The notes: a model not told the origin generated them from the sequence alone. Counted from the stretch's first letter, positions 8,814-18,605 are shown. The stretch: 64,000 bases of DNA from Bombella pluederhausensis (GCF_026385525.1 NZ_JANIDY010000001.1:434001-498000), one strand, 5' to 3'. Made by a program: numbers and translations.

Positions 8814-11621
8814 TCAGGTGATGTCGGCTTCTGTATGGCGGAGTGTTTCCAGCAGGGCCGTCTGAAGGGCGTCTTCCTGTTCTGGTGTGGTCAGTTTATG
8901 GCCTTCTGCATCGGTCACGTAGAATACATCCACGGCCCGCAGCCCATATGTCATGATGTGGGCTGAAGAAATATGCAGCTTCAGGCGGCTGAGTGTTGCT
9001 GTAATGTTGTGCAGCAGGGCGGGTCTGTCCCGTCCGTTGACTTCCACAATGCTGTGATTCTCCGAAGCATCATTGTCAATGAGCACCCGGGAGGGGATGG
9101 GTAAGGCTTCCAGTCGCCGGGTGAGAGGGAAGCTGGCGGCGCTGAGCGTTTCGTCCAGATTAATCGTCCCTTCCATGACCTGCATGATGGTGTCACGCAG
9201 GCGTTCCACATGTTCCGGCTCCATGAAGACCTCGCCGTGCGGGTCCTGAAACCAGAATGTGTCCAGCACCATGCCATTATGAAGTGTATGGATGCGGGCA
9301 TCGGCAATAGTGGCCCCGCAGAGTGCCAGCGCTCCGGTAATGCGGGAAAAGAGTCCCGGCTGGTCCTTACAGAAGACGGTAAGCTCCGTAATGCCTCGGT
9401 TGGGTAGGGGAGCAATGTCTATTGTGATGGCATCATCACGCTGTCCAGCCAGATGTTGGCTGACAAGTCTGGCATGGCGGATGTGGCTCTGCTCATCAAA
9501 GCTCAGCCAGTAACCGGCTCGTCCCAGCTTCATGAAATAGGCGATATCTGCGGCAGGCATGTCTTCATCCACAAGGGCATTCTGGACGATATGCCGGTTA
9601 TGCTCCACTCGCTCGTCATCTTCCTGTGCCTGTAATCCGCCTTCCAGCACATCGGCAATGCGGGTGTAGAGACGGCCCAGCAGTGTGGCTTTCCAGGCGT
9701 TCCAGGCACGGGGGCCAACGGCACGGATATCAGCGATGCTCAGCAGCAGCAGGAGCCGCAGCCGTTTGGGGGACTGGATGGTATCGGCCAGATCAAGAAT
9801 GGTCTGCGGGTCATCAATATCCCGGCCAAACGCCGTACGGGAGAGCAGCAGATGGTGAAGGACCAGCCATGAAACTGTATCCGTATCGCTGGCAGAAAGG
9901 CCGAGCTGTTGGCAGATGCGTGTAGCAATTTCTGCGCCCAGCTCGGAATGGTCACCGCCACGACCCTTGCCAATATCGTGTAGCAGCGTGGCCAGATAGA
10001 GGAGCGGCCGCTGGGTGACAGTGCGGGCCAGCCGGTAGGCGAGCGGCAGCTCATCGGCCATGCGGCCCTGTTCAATCATCCGCAGGACACGGACGGACTC
10101 GATCGTGTGAGCATCCACGCTGTGAATGTGATAGCCGTCAAACTGTGTGCGGCCGAGGATACGGGACCAGCCGGGCAGAAGATGGGAGAGAATCCCGGTT
10201 TCATTCAGTAGCGGCAGCCAGAAGATGCGGTCTGGTTCTTCCATACCGGGGGAGGTGCTGGCTGTATCGGGGGATGGTGGAAGACGTGCAGGGTCGCAGA
10301 GCAGTCGGATGAAAAAAGCGGAAGCTTCTGCATTATGGCGGAGTGAAGCGCTGTGCCGCTCGAAGCGGATGATGTGCTGTATGGCGGCTGGATGCAGGGC
10401 AAGCTGATGGCGGCGGGCGCTGTCCAGAAACTGGAAGACCGTGATCGGTTCCCGCACGAGGGCCAGCGGGTTGGGTAGGCTCAGGCAACCATCAACACGC
10501 TGGAAACTATCCGGCCCTGCTTCGACACGAGGCGGACGGTGCAGGAGCTGGTTGCGGAGATGGAGCAGGATGGCGGGCTGGAAAACATGTGTCAGCCGCA
10601 TTACGGCCCGGGCCATGAGGAAATGGTGCCGCATGAAGCGTTCCACACCCCGCTGATGCCCGTGATTGCCATAGCGCATCCGGGCTCCGATGATGGGCTG
10701 GACATCAAAGGTCAGTCGTTCTTCAGGGCGGCCAGTGACGTAGTGAAGATTGAGCCGGACCGTCCAGAGGAAGTTCCAAAGGCTGCGTGTCCGGGAGATT
10801 TCGCGTCTGGTCAACAGGCCGAGGAGGGCACAGGCTGGTGCCAGCCCTTGGTCCTGTTTAGGGCGGGAATGGCCCGGCAGGCCGTTGCCCAACACGGCAT
10901 GACCAATCCAGTTTAAGACCTGAAGGTCCCGTAGGCCGCCTTTGCCTTCTTTGATGTGAGGTTCCACAAGATAGGGTGTTTCACCGAACTTGCGATGTCG
11001 TTCCTCCCTCTGGGTAATCGCACCGAGGACAAACTGTTCCAGCGCTGGGCCTTCAAGATGCTGTTTCAGCTTCTCCTGTAGGGTAAGAACGAGTGATGTC
11101 TGACCATAGAGGGGGCGGATATCCAGAAGGGTCGTGCAGGAGGTCTGATCTGTCCCAGCCATTTCAAGGGCGCTGGCGATAGTACGGGTGGCGTGGCCGA
11201 CCCGTAAGCCGAGGTCCCAGAGCGTATAAAGGACGTATTCAATAGCCTTGACCAGCCCTTCGGAGGGCTGGTCTTCCGTCAGGAAAAGGAGGTCCACATC
11301 GCTGAAAGGAGCCAGCAGACCCGCCCCATACCCCCCTGTTGCGCAGAGGCAGAAAGCCTCTCCGTCTTTTGTACTGCGGGGGCCATGGGGCAGACCGGCA
11401 TAGCGGGCCAGCTCCTCAATGACGTGATCCATTAGAAGCGCCAGATTACGGGCGGTTTCTACGCCGTTTGTTTCACGTTGTTCGAACTTCTGGCGGATAC
11501 GGTCCCGCTGGAGGCTCAGCTCTGTTCGCAACCGTTCCAGAGCATCCTGACGGGAAAGTGTGGGGTGGCAGCTTGAGGCAGCCTTGTGAGAGGAAGCAAT
11601 GGAGGAGGCGGGAGCAGGCAT
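8814..11621 (-). CDS. glnD: Bifunctional [protein-PII] uridylyltransferase/uridylyl-removing enzyme
   Basis: A 935-residue GlnD, full length for the family. The nucleotidyltransferase motif 'GGYGAGLLAPFSDVDLLFL' lies at about 96-114, with Asp108 and Asp110 as the likely metal ligands. A central HD domain has 'LLHDIGKGRGGDHSELGAEI', and two C-terminal ACT domains follow ('ITELTVFCKDQPGLFSRITG' and 'IVEVNGRDRPALLHNITATL'). GlnD uridylylates PII when glutamine is low and removes UMP when it is high, controlling nitrogen assimilation. It converges on the TonB receptor and lies downstream of mutS on the same strand, 54 bp away, so the two may be co-transcribed. Confidence 0.97.
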   Translation of the reverse strand: MPAPASSIASSHKAASSCHPTLSRQDALERLRTELSLQRDRIRQKFEQRETNGVETARNLALLMDHVIEELARYAGLPHGPRSTKDGEAFCLCATGGYGAGLLAPFSDVDLLFLTEDQPSEGLVKAIEYVLYTLWDLGLRVGHATRTIASALEMAGTDQTSCTTLLDIRPLYGQTSLVLTLQEKLKQHLEGPALEQFVLGAITQREERHRKFGETPYLVEPHIKEGKGGLRDLQVLNWIGHAVLGNGLPGHSRPKQDQGLAPACALLGLLTRREISRTRSLWNFLWTVRLNLHYVTGRPEERLTFDVQPIIGARMRYGNHGHQRGVERFMRHHFLMARAVMRLTHVFQPAILLHLRNQLLHRPPRVEAGPDSFQRVDGCLSLPNPLALVREPITVFQFLDSARRHQLALHPAAIQHIIRFERHSASLRHNAEASAFFIRLLCDPARLPPSPDTASTSPGMEEPDRIFWLPLLNETGILSHLLPGWSRILGRTQFDGYHIHSVDAHTIESVRVLRMIEQGRMADELPLAYRLARTVTQRPLLYLATLLHDIGKGRGGDHSELGAEIATRICQQLGLSASDTDTVSWLVLHHLLLSRTAFGRDIDDPQTILDLADTIQSPKRLRLLLLLSIADIRAVGPRAWNAWKATLLGRLYTRIADVLEGGLQAQEDDERVEHNRHIVQNALVDEDMPAADIAYFMKLGRAGYWLSFDEQSHIRHARLVSQHLAGQRDDAITIDIAPLPNRGITELTVFCKDQPGLFSRITGALALCGATIADARIHTLHNGMVLDTFWFQDPHGEVFMEPEHVERLRDTIMQVMEGTINLDETLSAASFPLTRRLEALPIPSRVLIDNDASENHSIVEVNGRDRPALLHNITATLSRLKLHISSAHIMTYGLRAVDVFYVTDAEGHKLTTPEQEDALQTALLETLRHTEADIT

Positions 11622-11675
11622 GAAGGCTCTCTTTTTAGCAGCGGGGTTTGAGGGCTTACCTTAACTTTATAAAAA

Positions 11676-14405
11676 TCATTTTTCGTCCGAAACGTCCACC
11701 CTGCAATGGCCTTCAATCACGCTTTTCAGCCGATAGAGGGCCGCATGGGCTTCCCGGGGGGAGAGGGAGTCGGGGTCCAGCTTATCCAGCTCTGTATGGA
11801 GCATGTTCAGGGCCTCTACTGTATCGGGGGAAGGACAATCTGATGGTGCAGGGCATGGCAAGTCATCAGAGGGACAGGATGATGCTACGCCGGCCTGCTC
11901 GAACAGGGGCAGGCTTGCAGGCTGGCTGTCCCGGCCCCGTTCATTTTCAAGACGGGTCAGTAGAATACGGGCCCGCTGGAGGACGGATGCCGGAATGCCC
12001 GCCAGCTTGGCGACATGCAGGCCCCAGCTTTTCTGGGCCAGTCCGGGCCGGACTTCGTGCTGGAAGATGACGTGGCCCTTCCATTCTTTCACGGCCATGG
12101 TGCAGGCTGCCAGCCGGGGTAGCGTTTCCAGCAAGGCACCGAGTTCATGAAAATGCGTGGCGAAAATGGTGCGGCAGCGTAGCTGGGAGTGCAGGGCCTC
12201 CAGCGTGGCCCATGCGATGGAGAGACCATCAAGCGTTGATGTACCCCGCCCGATTTCATCCACCACGACAAGGGAGCGTGGCCCGGCCTGATTGAGAATG
12301 GCGGCTGTCTCGGTCATTTCCACCATGAAGGTGGAACGGCCACGGGCCAGATCATCCGCAGCCCCGACACGGGAGAAGAGACGGTCCACTATGCCGATGG
12401 TGGCGGCCTTGGCAGGGACAGGGAGCCCCGCCTGCGCCAGAATGGCGGCTAGAGCGTTCTGACGCAGGAAGGTCGATTTCCCGGCCATGTTGGGGCCTGT
12501 CAGCAGGATGGCGTGTTTCTCTGGCGGCAGGGCGCAGTCATTGGCGATGAAGGCCGTATCATGGGCGGCCTGCTCATGCAGGGCGGCTTCCACTACGGGA
12601 TGACGGCAGGCATGGAGGGTAAACTCTTGCCCATCGGTCATGGTGGGGCGGCACCATGTGCCTCGGTCCATGATGCGGGCGCAGGAGATCAGCGCATCCA
12701 GTTCAGCCAGAGCGAGGCCGATATCATCAAGGGCTGGTGTGTTTAGGCAGTGTTTTGCAAGGTCTGCAAAAAGATGACGTTCCAGCTGGTCGGCTTTTTC
12801 CGAGGCTTCCAGAATGGCCTGATTGAGGGATGTCAGTTCTTCGTTGGAGAAACGGGCGAGGTTGGCCGTGCCCTGCCGTAGGCTCAGCCCTTCATGCTGG
12901 CGCAGTTTGCGGCCTGCCGCTGTGGGAACCTCAATGACATAGCCCAGCTGGTTGTGATGGCGGATGCGGAGATTGGAAATCTCATAGTCTTCCGCCAGTC
13001 GGACCTGTAGCTGGGCGATCAGGCGGCGGCTGTTGTCCCGCAGGTCCCGCTGACGGTCCAGTTCGGCATCAAAGCCGGGGGCAATGACGCCACCATCTTC
13101 AATCTTGACGGGCAGTTCGGTGTTCAGGGCGGCTTCCAGCCGTTCCAGCAGGGCATCGGCCCGTCCGTACAGGTTGGCCCCGATATAGCGGATACGCTCT
13201 GGCATGTCAGTTTTGACGAGTGTGCCGAGTGTTTCCGTAATCTGGTTGGCAGCCCGGAGCGTATCACGGATGGCGGCAAGATCACGCGGCAGGGGGCGCC
13301 CGCTGGAGATACGGCCGAGGGCACGGGCGGAATCTGGAGCCTGTTTGAGAATATCCCGTAACGTAGCTGTAGGTTGTGGGTGCTGGTGCAGCCAGCTCCA
13401 TCCTTCCTGCCGCCCAGTGATGAGGGCGAGGTCCGTGCTGGGTGTGCCGAGCCAGTGAGCCAGAAGGCGCGTTCCAGCTGCTGTGGCTGTCTGGTTGACG
13501 CTGCTGAAAAGCGTATGTTTGCTGCCACCATCACGGGATTGGAGAATATCAAGGCTGCTGCGGGTAGCGGGGTCCAGCCCCATGATGCTGTCCAACCCGT
13601 GATCTACGGGGGGAGTTAATCGAGGCAGCTTGCCCGCCTGACTGCGGCGGACATAATCCAGTAGCACGGCGCAGGCGATGATCTGTTCATCGTTGAAATC
13701 TCCCAGAGCATCCATCTGGGCGACCTGATAGGCGCCTGTAACGGTGCGTTCTGCGGCATCCCGGCTGGGGCGGGCGGTGGAAGGGGTGATGATGCCTGCA
13801 TGTTCGGCAGGGATCAGTGCCGGGTCGGACAGGATTTCCGAAGGGGCAAGACGGGCGAGGAGTTCGGCCAGCGTGTCTGTGCCCAGACGGAGCAGTTCCA
13901 GCGTGCCGGTGGAAATGTCGATCCATGCCGCACCGAGGCGGTCTCTGCGGCGTTTATCCGGGGCCACGATGGCAAGGAGTGTGTTGGCTCGTCCAGCTTC
14001 CAGCAGTTCATCTTCCGTCAGTGTGCCGGGGGTGATGACACGGACGATCTCCCGGCGGAGCGGGCCTTTCTGGCCTTTGCGGGGGATTTCCGTCTGTTCG
14101 GCCACGGCAACCCGGAAGCCGCGGCGGATGAGGCGGGAGAGATAGATCTGCGCTGTCCCCACAGGAACGCCACACATGGGGATGGGTTCTTCATCATGCG
14201 TGCCCCGATGGGTCAGGGTGATATCCAGCGCAAGGGCAGCGGCATGGGCATCGCCAAAGAACAGTTCGTAGAAGTCCCCCATACGGAAGAAAAGCAGGGC
14301 GTCAGGTTCCTGATTCTTCAGGCTGAACCATTGTTCCATGGTCGGGGTGACCTTCCCCGTTGTCTGTGGGGGAATGGGAGGGACGGATGGTTTCTGATCG
14401 ACCAT
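11676..14405 (-). CDS. mutS: DNA mismatch repair protein MutS
   Basis: A 909-residue MutS. The mismatch-binding N-terminus contains 'LFFRMGDFYELFFGDAHAAA' with the Phe-x-Glu reading-wedge motif (FYELF). The C-terminal ATPase has Walker A 'TGPNMAGKSTFLRQ', Walker B 'SLVVVDEIGRGTSTLDGLSI' and 'FATHFHEL'. It recognises mispairs and recruits MutL. The long proline-rich start (VDQKPSVPPIPPQTTGK) is a family variant. Immediately upstream begins the AT-rich islet with the TIR gene. Confidence 0.98.
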   Translation of the reverse strand: MVDQKPSVPPIPPQTTGKVTPTMEQWFSLKNQEPDALLFFRMGDFYELFFGDAHAAALALDITLTHRGTHDEEPIPMCGVPVGTAQIYLSRLIRRGFRVAVAEQTEIPRKGQKGPLRREIVRVITPGTLTEDELLEAGRANTLLAIVAPDKRRRDRLGAAWIDISTGTLELLRLGTDTLAELLARLAPSEILSDPALIPAEHAGIITPSTARPSRDAAERTVTGAYQVAQMDALGDFNDEQIIACAVLLDYVRRSQAGKLPRLTPPVDHGLDSIMGLDPATRSSLDILQSRDGGSKHTLFSSVNQTATAAGTRLLAHWLGTPSTDLALITGRQEGWSWLHQHPQPTATLRDILKQAPDSARALGRISSGRPLPRDLAAIRDTLRAANQITETLGTLVKTDMPERIRYIGANLYGRADALLERLEAALNTELPVKIEDGGVIAPGFDAELDRQRDLRDNSRRLIAQLQVRLAEDYEISNLRIRHHNQLGYVIEVPTAAGRKLRQHEGLSLRQGTANLARFSNEELTSLNQAILEASEKADQLERHLFADLAKHCLNTPALDDIGLALAELDALISCARIMDRGTWCRPTMTDGQEFTLHACRHPVVEAALHEQAAHDTAFIANDCALPPEKHAILLTGPNMAGKSTFLRQNALAAILAQAGLPVPAKAATIGIVDRLFSRVGAADDLARGRSTFMVEMTETAAILNQAGPRSLVVVDEIGRGTSTLDGLSIAWATLEALHSQLRCRTIFATHFHELGALLETLPRLAACTMAVKEWKGHVIFQHEVRPGLAQKSWGLHVAKLAGIPASVLQRARILLTRLENERGRDSQPASLPLFEQAGVASSCPSDDLPCPAPSDCPSPDTVEALNMLHTELDKLDPDSLSPREAHAALYRLKSVIEGHCRVDVSDEK

Positions 14406-14675
14406 GCAGGGAAAAAGACCTCACCGCTAGATTGGGACCGGGTATGCCCCCTGAAGTTAACAGGGATTTAAACGGAAATGCGACTGTTTTCTCATTAGGA
14501 GATGGTGGGCAGTTTTTTTAGTGTTCTGTCACGGAAGGGGAGAAGACTAACCGTCTCTATTCTTGTGAGGTAACGCTTCTTTGTGTCCGTGTTTTTCGGA
14601 TGGAAGGTTTGTGTATTATTAATTTCCACCTTCACTCCTAGATTGTTTGTCCATAAGCGTGATGGATTTGCAAAA
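14406..14675. other. Intergenic region with a base-composition shift
   Basis: About 270 bp between mutS and the TIR gene. Composition changes near 14460 from the GC-rich background to clearly AT-rich. No open frame, tRNA or convincing hairpin terminator was seen. The mutS promoter presumably lies at its left end. I see no target-site duplication or attachment site that would mark how the islet entered. Confidence 0.5.
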
Positions 14676-15527
14676 TTACTGAGGAATCCCTTCAGGTATT
14701 GCTGAATATAATTTATCTAAAGCGAGTTCTGGTGAAGAAGTTTGCATTCTTATTTTATCAAGGGTGTTAAAATAAATATTTGGAATATTTTTCATGTCGA
14801 TAGGAAAAGAAGTTCTTGGCAGAGAATCGCCAACTATGTCCCGCTGGTAAGACTCGTGGCTTGCATGAAGGCTTATTGTCTCTCCTCGTGGTTTTTTGAT
14901 TCTTAGTGTGCTCATTGCCATATGCTCTGCGTATATCCAGACGGATGTCGTATGCAAATTTGATTTATCAACGTATTCTCTTCCAATATTTTCTATGACA
15001 CTGTTTTGAGACCCAATAAAAAGTGTACATTCTATTTGATCCATAATTTTTTGGAGAGATGTAACTAGAGAGACTGACATCAATGATGTTGTGATGTTTC
15101 TTGTGTTATAACAATATGTGTTCTCTTTTTTATTTTTGCAGTATTTGTTATCTATTATTTTTAGAAGTCTTGTATAATATCCCCATTGCCAAGAGTCTAC
15201 AAAACAATCAATTCCAAGATGAATTTTCAAGAAACCCACTAGTGCCAAAACTTCTTTTTCGTCTTTGTGAGAATGGGAGATGAAAACATGGGGAATCTTT
15301 TCTGGAATGGGAAACCATGTATCGTTTAACATTTCCATATCTAGTGACCCTCCAGGAGGAGGAAGAATACCTTCTATGTATGCTAAATGTTTATTCTCAT
15401 TGAAGCATTCTCCTTTTATGTCTTTTCCTTTTTCCTCTAGATATCTGCCTCCTATACTGGGATGTTTTTTAATCTCATTGATTACATTGTTTGTTATACA
15501 GTAGCGAGCGTACATGAAAGGACTCAT
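14676..15527 (-). CDS. TIR-domain protein (candidate defence NADase)
   Basis: A 283-residue, AT-rich gene. After an N-terminal region of about 80 residues ('INEIKKHPSIGGRYLEEKG'), a TIR domain begins at 'HVFISHSHKDEKEVLALVGF', continues with 'LGIDCFVDSWQW' and 'QIECTLFIGSQNSV', and reaches 'TTSVWIYAEHMAMSTLR'. The Glu in WIYAE (residue 201) aligns with the catalytic glutamate of NAD-cleaving TIR domains, for example the WVHKE segment of SARM1. About 35 residues are inserted between the second strand and the helix leading to the catalytic region. It stands head-to-head with a membrane-protein gene. A TTG directly before the ATG could also serve as start. No ortholog is recognised; NADase activity is inferred. 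Confidence 0.75.
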   Translation of the reverse strand: MSPFMYARYCITNNVINEIKKHPSIGGRYLEEKGKDIKGECFNENKHLAYIEGILPPPGGSLDMEMLNDTWFPIPEKIPHVFISHSHKDEKEVLALVGFLKIHLGIDCFVDSWQWGYYTRLLKIIDNKYCKNKKENTYCYNTRNITTSLMSVSLVTSLQKIMDQIECTLFIGSQNSVIENIGREYVDKSNLHTTSVWIYAEHMAMSTLRIKKPRGETISLHASHESYQRDIVGDSLPRTSFPIDMKNIPNIYFNTLDKIRMQTSSPELALDKLYSAIPEGIPQ

Positions 15528-15529
15528 CA

Positions 15530-15973
15530 ATGGTCGACGTAAAAGACAAGGTACCTTACCTTAATCTCATACAGGGTGTCATCACTCGTTTGGCGAATCA
15601 CAACACGACTGTAAGAAATTGGACAGTCATTTCTTTGTCAGCTCTTTTAACATTGGAGGCAGCTCATCCATTCAATCCAATTTTTGAGGATTTGATCAAT
15701 GTATGTCTGATAGGTGTTTTTTTATGGATGAGCCTTTTTTATCATCATCAAGAACAACGTTATATTTTTCTCTATAATGAAGTTATAAAAAATGACTGCT
15801 CATCATATATGTTTAACCTTGATCCATCATCTGTTTCTTCAATAAAAGACCGGTTGCCGTGCTTTTGTTCTACATTTTCGTCATCAAAATTTAATAAAAT
15901 ATTTTGTTTCACTATTCTGTGTGCTGCATTGGGTTTGCCATGGGTTTTTTCATTTGTGACGCCTGTAAGGTGA
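15530..15973 (+). CDS. Small membrane protein paired with the TIR gene
   Basis: A 147-residue AT-rich gene with SD AAAGGA eight bases before its ATG. The start 'VPYLNLIQGVITRLANHNTT' followed by hydrophobic segments at about 30-45 and 57-73, and another at about 125-145, predicts two or three membrane helices; a soluble loop rich in Ser/Phe/Cys lies between. It resembles a loosely known family of small bacterial membrane proteins with an 'ITRxxxNS' start, some of which I recall seeing beside TIR-domain genes; this recollection is unverified. Start codons of the two genes are 3 bp apart on opposite strands, so expression must be linked. It could be an effector, a sensor or an immunity partner. 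Confidence 0.6.
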   Translation: MVDVKDKVPYLNLIQGVITRLANHNTTVRNWTVISLSALLTLEAAHPFNPIFEDLINVCLIGVFLWMSLFYHHQEQRYIFLYNEVIKNDCSSYMFNLDPSSVSSIKDRLPCFCSTFSSSKFNKIFCFTILCAALGLPWVFSFVTPVR

Positions 15974-16073
15974 TGGCTCATCCTTGAGTAGGAATGGTCT
16001 TGTCATATGACGTTGGGGATCATTTTGCTTTGTTCCCTTGTCATAACCCGCTCTGGAGCGGCATGGTAGCTTC

Positions 16074-16541
16074 ATGAGTAATGCACCAGAAAATCACATT
16101 ATCTTTGAAGACGTTCTGCCGATGGCACAGGGCCTGCTGGAAGCTGAGCGGGATGAAATTGCCAATCTGGCCAACATTGCTGCCCTGCTGTTCGAGGCGA
16201 TGGCGCAGGTCAACTGGGTCGGCTTTTACCTGATGAAAGAGGGTGAGCTTGTGCTTGGTCCTTTTCAGGGCAGGGTAGCCTGTACGAGGATTGCTGTGGG
16301 TAAGGGCGTCTGCGGGGCAGCCGTGGCAGAACGGGCCGTGCAGCGTGTGGCGGATGTTCATGCCTTCCCGGGTCATATTGCCTGCGATGGGGCGTCAGAA
16401 TCTGAAATCGTCCTGCCCATCATGAAGAATGGTGAGGTTCACGGGGTTCTGGATATCGACAGCCCCGTGAAGAACCGTTTTTCAGCAGAGGATCAGGAAA
16501 AGCTGGAAGCTCTTGTCCGGCTTCTGGAGGCGCATCTTTAA
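16074..16541 (+). CDS. msrC: Free methionine-(R)-sulfoxide reductase (GAF domain)
   Basis: A 155-residue single GAF-domain protein. The three cysteines Cys70, Cys80 and Cys104 ('GRVACTRIAVGKGVCGAAV', 'HAFPGHIACDGASESEIVLP') have the same 10- and 24-residue spacing as the catalytic cysteines of E. coli fRMsr. The enzyme reduces free L-methionine-R-sulfoxide with thioredoxin, limiting oxidative loss of methionine. It follows the AT-rich islet and returns to the normal composition of the genome. It converges on murJ with a 4-bp overlap of the stops. Confidence 0.93.
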   Translation: MSNAPENHIIFEDVLPMAQGLLEAERDEIANLANIAALLFEAMAQVNWVGFYLMKEGELVLGPFQGRVACTRIAVGKGVCGAAVAERAVQRVADVHAFPGHIACDGASESEIVLPIMKNGEVHGVLDIDSPVKNRFSAEDQEKLEALVRLLEAHL

Positions 16542-18094
16542 CGCTTCAACCGCCGGAGCAGGCGGGTGCGGAGTTCATCCAGACTCAGTACCCGCAGGGC
16601 GATGAGCAGCCCGCCATAGAGGGCCGCACTACTGCCTACCAGCGTGAGGAGCATGAGGAGCCGGGGCAGAACATGCCAGACGGGCAATCCGGTTGCCAGA
16701 AGATGGGCCCCACTCCATGCCCAGCCGCCCATAATGAAGGCGGCAAGCATGATGCGGATTGTTCGTGTCAGGCTCCCGAAGGTGGGACGGAAAGAGTCCC
16801 GCCGCCAGAGCAGCCATCCGAGCGCTCCCATATTGACGATAGCTGCCAGAGTACTGGCCAGAGGCGGAGCCAGATGGGCCAGTGTGCGGTAGAGTAGCAG
16901 GTTGAGCGCCAGATTGATTCCCATCGTGACGAAACCGATGCGGACGGGTGTTGTCGTGTCGCCTTCGGCAAAGAAGGCCGGGGCCAGCAGCTTGACGATG
17001 ATGAAGGCAGGCAGCCCCAGCGCATACATGCGGAGAGCGGCTGCAGAGTTCTGAACATCATGAGGCGTGAAATGCCCATAACCGAACAGGGTCGCCATGA
17101 TTTCTGGTGCCAGACTGAACAGGCCGATCATGGCCGGAAGGCTGAGCAGCAGGGCGTAATTCAGGGCCTGATTCAGGCTGGTCTGTAAAGCGGGGCGATC
17201 ATCGGCGGCAATATGGCGGGTGAAAAGCGGCAAGAGGGTCGTGCCAAGGGCAGCACCCAGCACGCCGAGGGGAAGCTGGTTGACCCTGTCTGCAAAATAG
17301 AGCCATGAGATGGAGCCTGTCGGCAGCAAAGTGGCGATGATGGTGTCGATGGTCAGGTTGATCTGCGTAACGCCGGACCCGACCAGCCCCGGCAGCATCC
17401 GGCGGAGCAGAAGCCTGATGTCTGTTGAAAGTGTGGGGCGCACAAGCGGCACTATCAGTCCGGCTTTTCGGGCGGACCAGAGCAGCCCGCCGAGCTGGAC
17501 GATGCCGGAAAGAGTAATGCCCCATGCGCTGGTTGGTGCTACATAGGGGCGTCCCCAGTACGCCCCGGCAAGAATGGCGGCAATCCCGACAATATTGAAG
17601 GAAATATAGGCCGCCGAAGCAGCGGCAAAATGGTTGCGGGCATTAAGGATACCGGCAATCAGGGCCGCCCCACAGATCAGCACCGTATAGGGCATGGTGA
17701 TGCGGGTGAGCTGCACGGCGATGGTAAAACGCTCAGTGCCATGAGAGCGGAAGCCGGGGGCGATGAGGTCAATCACCCATGGCATGAAGATTTCGGCCAG
17801 AATGGTCAGCAGGCTCAGCCAGAGCAGCAGCAGGGAGAAGGCCTGCCCTGCCAGCAGCAGGGCTTTTTCCGGCCCTTCCTTTTCGTAGCGTGACGTAAAG
17901 AGCGGGACGAAGGCGGCGTTGAGGGCACCTTCCCCAAAGAGGCGGCGGAACATGTTGGGCAGGCGGAAAGCGATTTGATACGCATCCTGAACCGGCCCAG
18001 CACCCAGAAACATGGCCAGAAGCTGATCCCGGACAAGCCCCAGCAGGCGGGAGAGCATGGTCCAGCCGCCAACAGTGAGAAGATGACGGAGCAT
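16538..18094 (-). CDS. murJ: Lipid II flippase MurJ
   Basis: A 518-residue polytopic inner-membrane protein starting MLRHLLTVGGWTMLSRLLGL, with about 14 hydrophobic segments. Family-typical stretches include 'SRLLGLVRDQLLAMFLGAG', 'DAYQIAFRLPNMFRRLFGEG' and 'FVPLFTSRYEKEG', and a short cytoplasmic C-terminus rich in Arg. MurJ moves lipid II across the membrane for peptidoglycan synthesis. It is the last of four minus-strand genes tsaD-gpsA-gpx-murJ, 2 bp after gpx. Confidence 0.96.
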   Translation of the reverse strand: MLRHLLTVGGWTMLSRLLGLVRDQLLAMFLGAGPVQDAYQIAFRLPNMFRRLFGEGALNAAFVPLFTSRYEKEGPEKALLLAGQAFSLLLLWLSLLTILAEIFMPWVIDLIAPGFRSHGTERFTIAVQLTRITMPYTVLICGAALIAGILNARNHFAAASAAYISFNIVGIAAILAGAYWGRPYVAPTSAWGITLSGIVQLGGLLWSARKAGLIVPLVRPTLSTDIRLLLRRMLPGLVGSGVTQINLTIDTIIATLLPTGSISWLYFADRVNQLPLGVLGAALGTTLLPLFTRHIAADDRPALQTSLNQALNYALLLSLPAMIGLFSLAPEIMATLFGYGHFTPHDVQNSAAALRMYALGLPAFIIVKLLAPAFFAEGDTTTPVRIGFVTMGINLALNLLLYRTLAHLAPPLASTLAAIVNMGALGWLLWRRDSFRPTFGSLTRTIRIMLAAFIMGGWAWSGAHLLATGLPVWHVLPRLLMLLTLVGSSAALYGGLLIALRVLSLDELRTRLLRRLKR

Positions 18095-18096
18095 GT

Positions 18097-18594
18097 CTAG
18101 CGGGGCTGCTCGTTGACTTGATGAATGGCCTTCAGCAGGCGGGGAGCCTGCGGGTCAGTCAGCGGGGTAAACCAGCTGTGGAGTTTTCCCTGACGGTCGA
18201 TGAGATATTTATAGAAATTCCAGCGGGGCAGGGAGAGGAAGCCGCCTTCCTTTGCCAGCCAGCGGAATAGCGGAATGGCCTCCGTGCCCCGTACAACAGA
18301 ACGGGCCGCCATGGGAAAACTTACCCCGTAACGGAGCTGGCAGAACTGCCTGATCTGCTCGGAAGTGCCCGGCTCCTGTTTTCCGAAATCATTGCTGGGC
18401 ACACCAAGAATGATGAGGCCATCCAGCGTGGCATGGCCTGTTTCGAGCCAGAGTTTCTGAAGCCCCTCATATTGCTTTGTAAAGCCACATTCGGAGGCCG
18501 TGTTGACGATCAGGACGGGGCGGCCCTTCCAGCGGGAAATGTCAATTTCGCCACCATCAAGGGCGGGGAGCCGGAAATCATAAAAGCTGGTCAT
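18097..18594 (-). CDS. Glutathione peroxidase-family protein
   Basis: A 165-residue thioredoxin-fold peroxidase. The peroxidatic Cys36 lies in 'VNTASECGFTKQYEGLQKLW', followed by 'ILGVPSNDFGKQEPG' and 'WNFYKYLIDRQG', which supply the conserved Gln and Trp/Asn of the tetrad. It is the cysteine (not selenocysteine) type found in many bacteria and probably reduces peroxides using thioredoxin or glutathione. It sits between gpsA and murJ. Confidence 0.93.
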   Translation of the reverse strand: MTSFYDFRLPALDGGEIDISRWKGRPVLIVNTASECGFTKQYEGLQKLWLETGHATLDGLIILGVPSNDFGKQEPGTSEQIRQFCQLRYGVSFPMAARSVVRGTEAIPLFRWLAKEGGFLSLPRWNFYKYLIDRQGKLHSWFTPLTDPQAPRLLKAIHQVNEQPR

Positions 18595-18605
18595 GGTGCT
18601 ATGGC

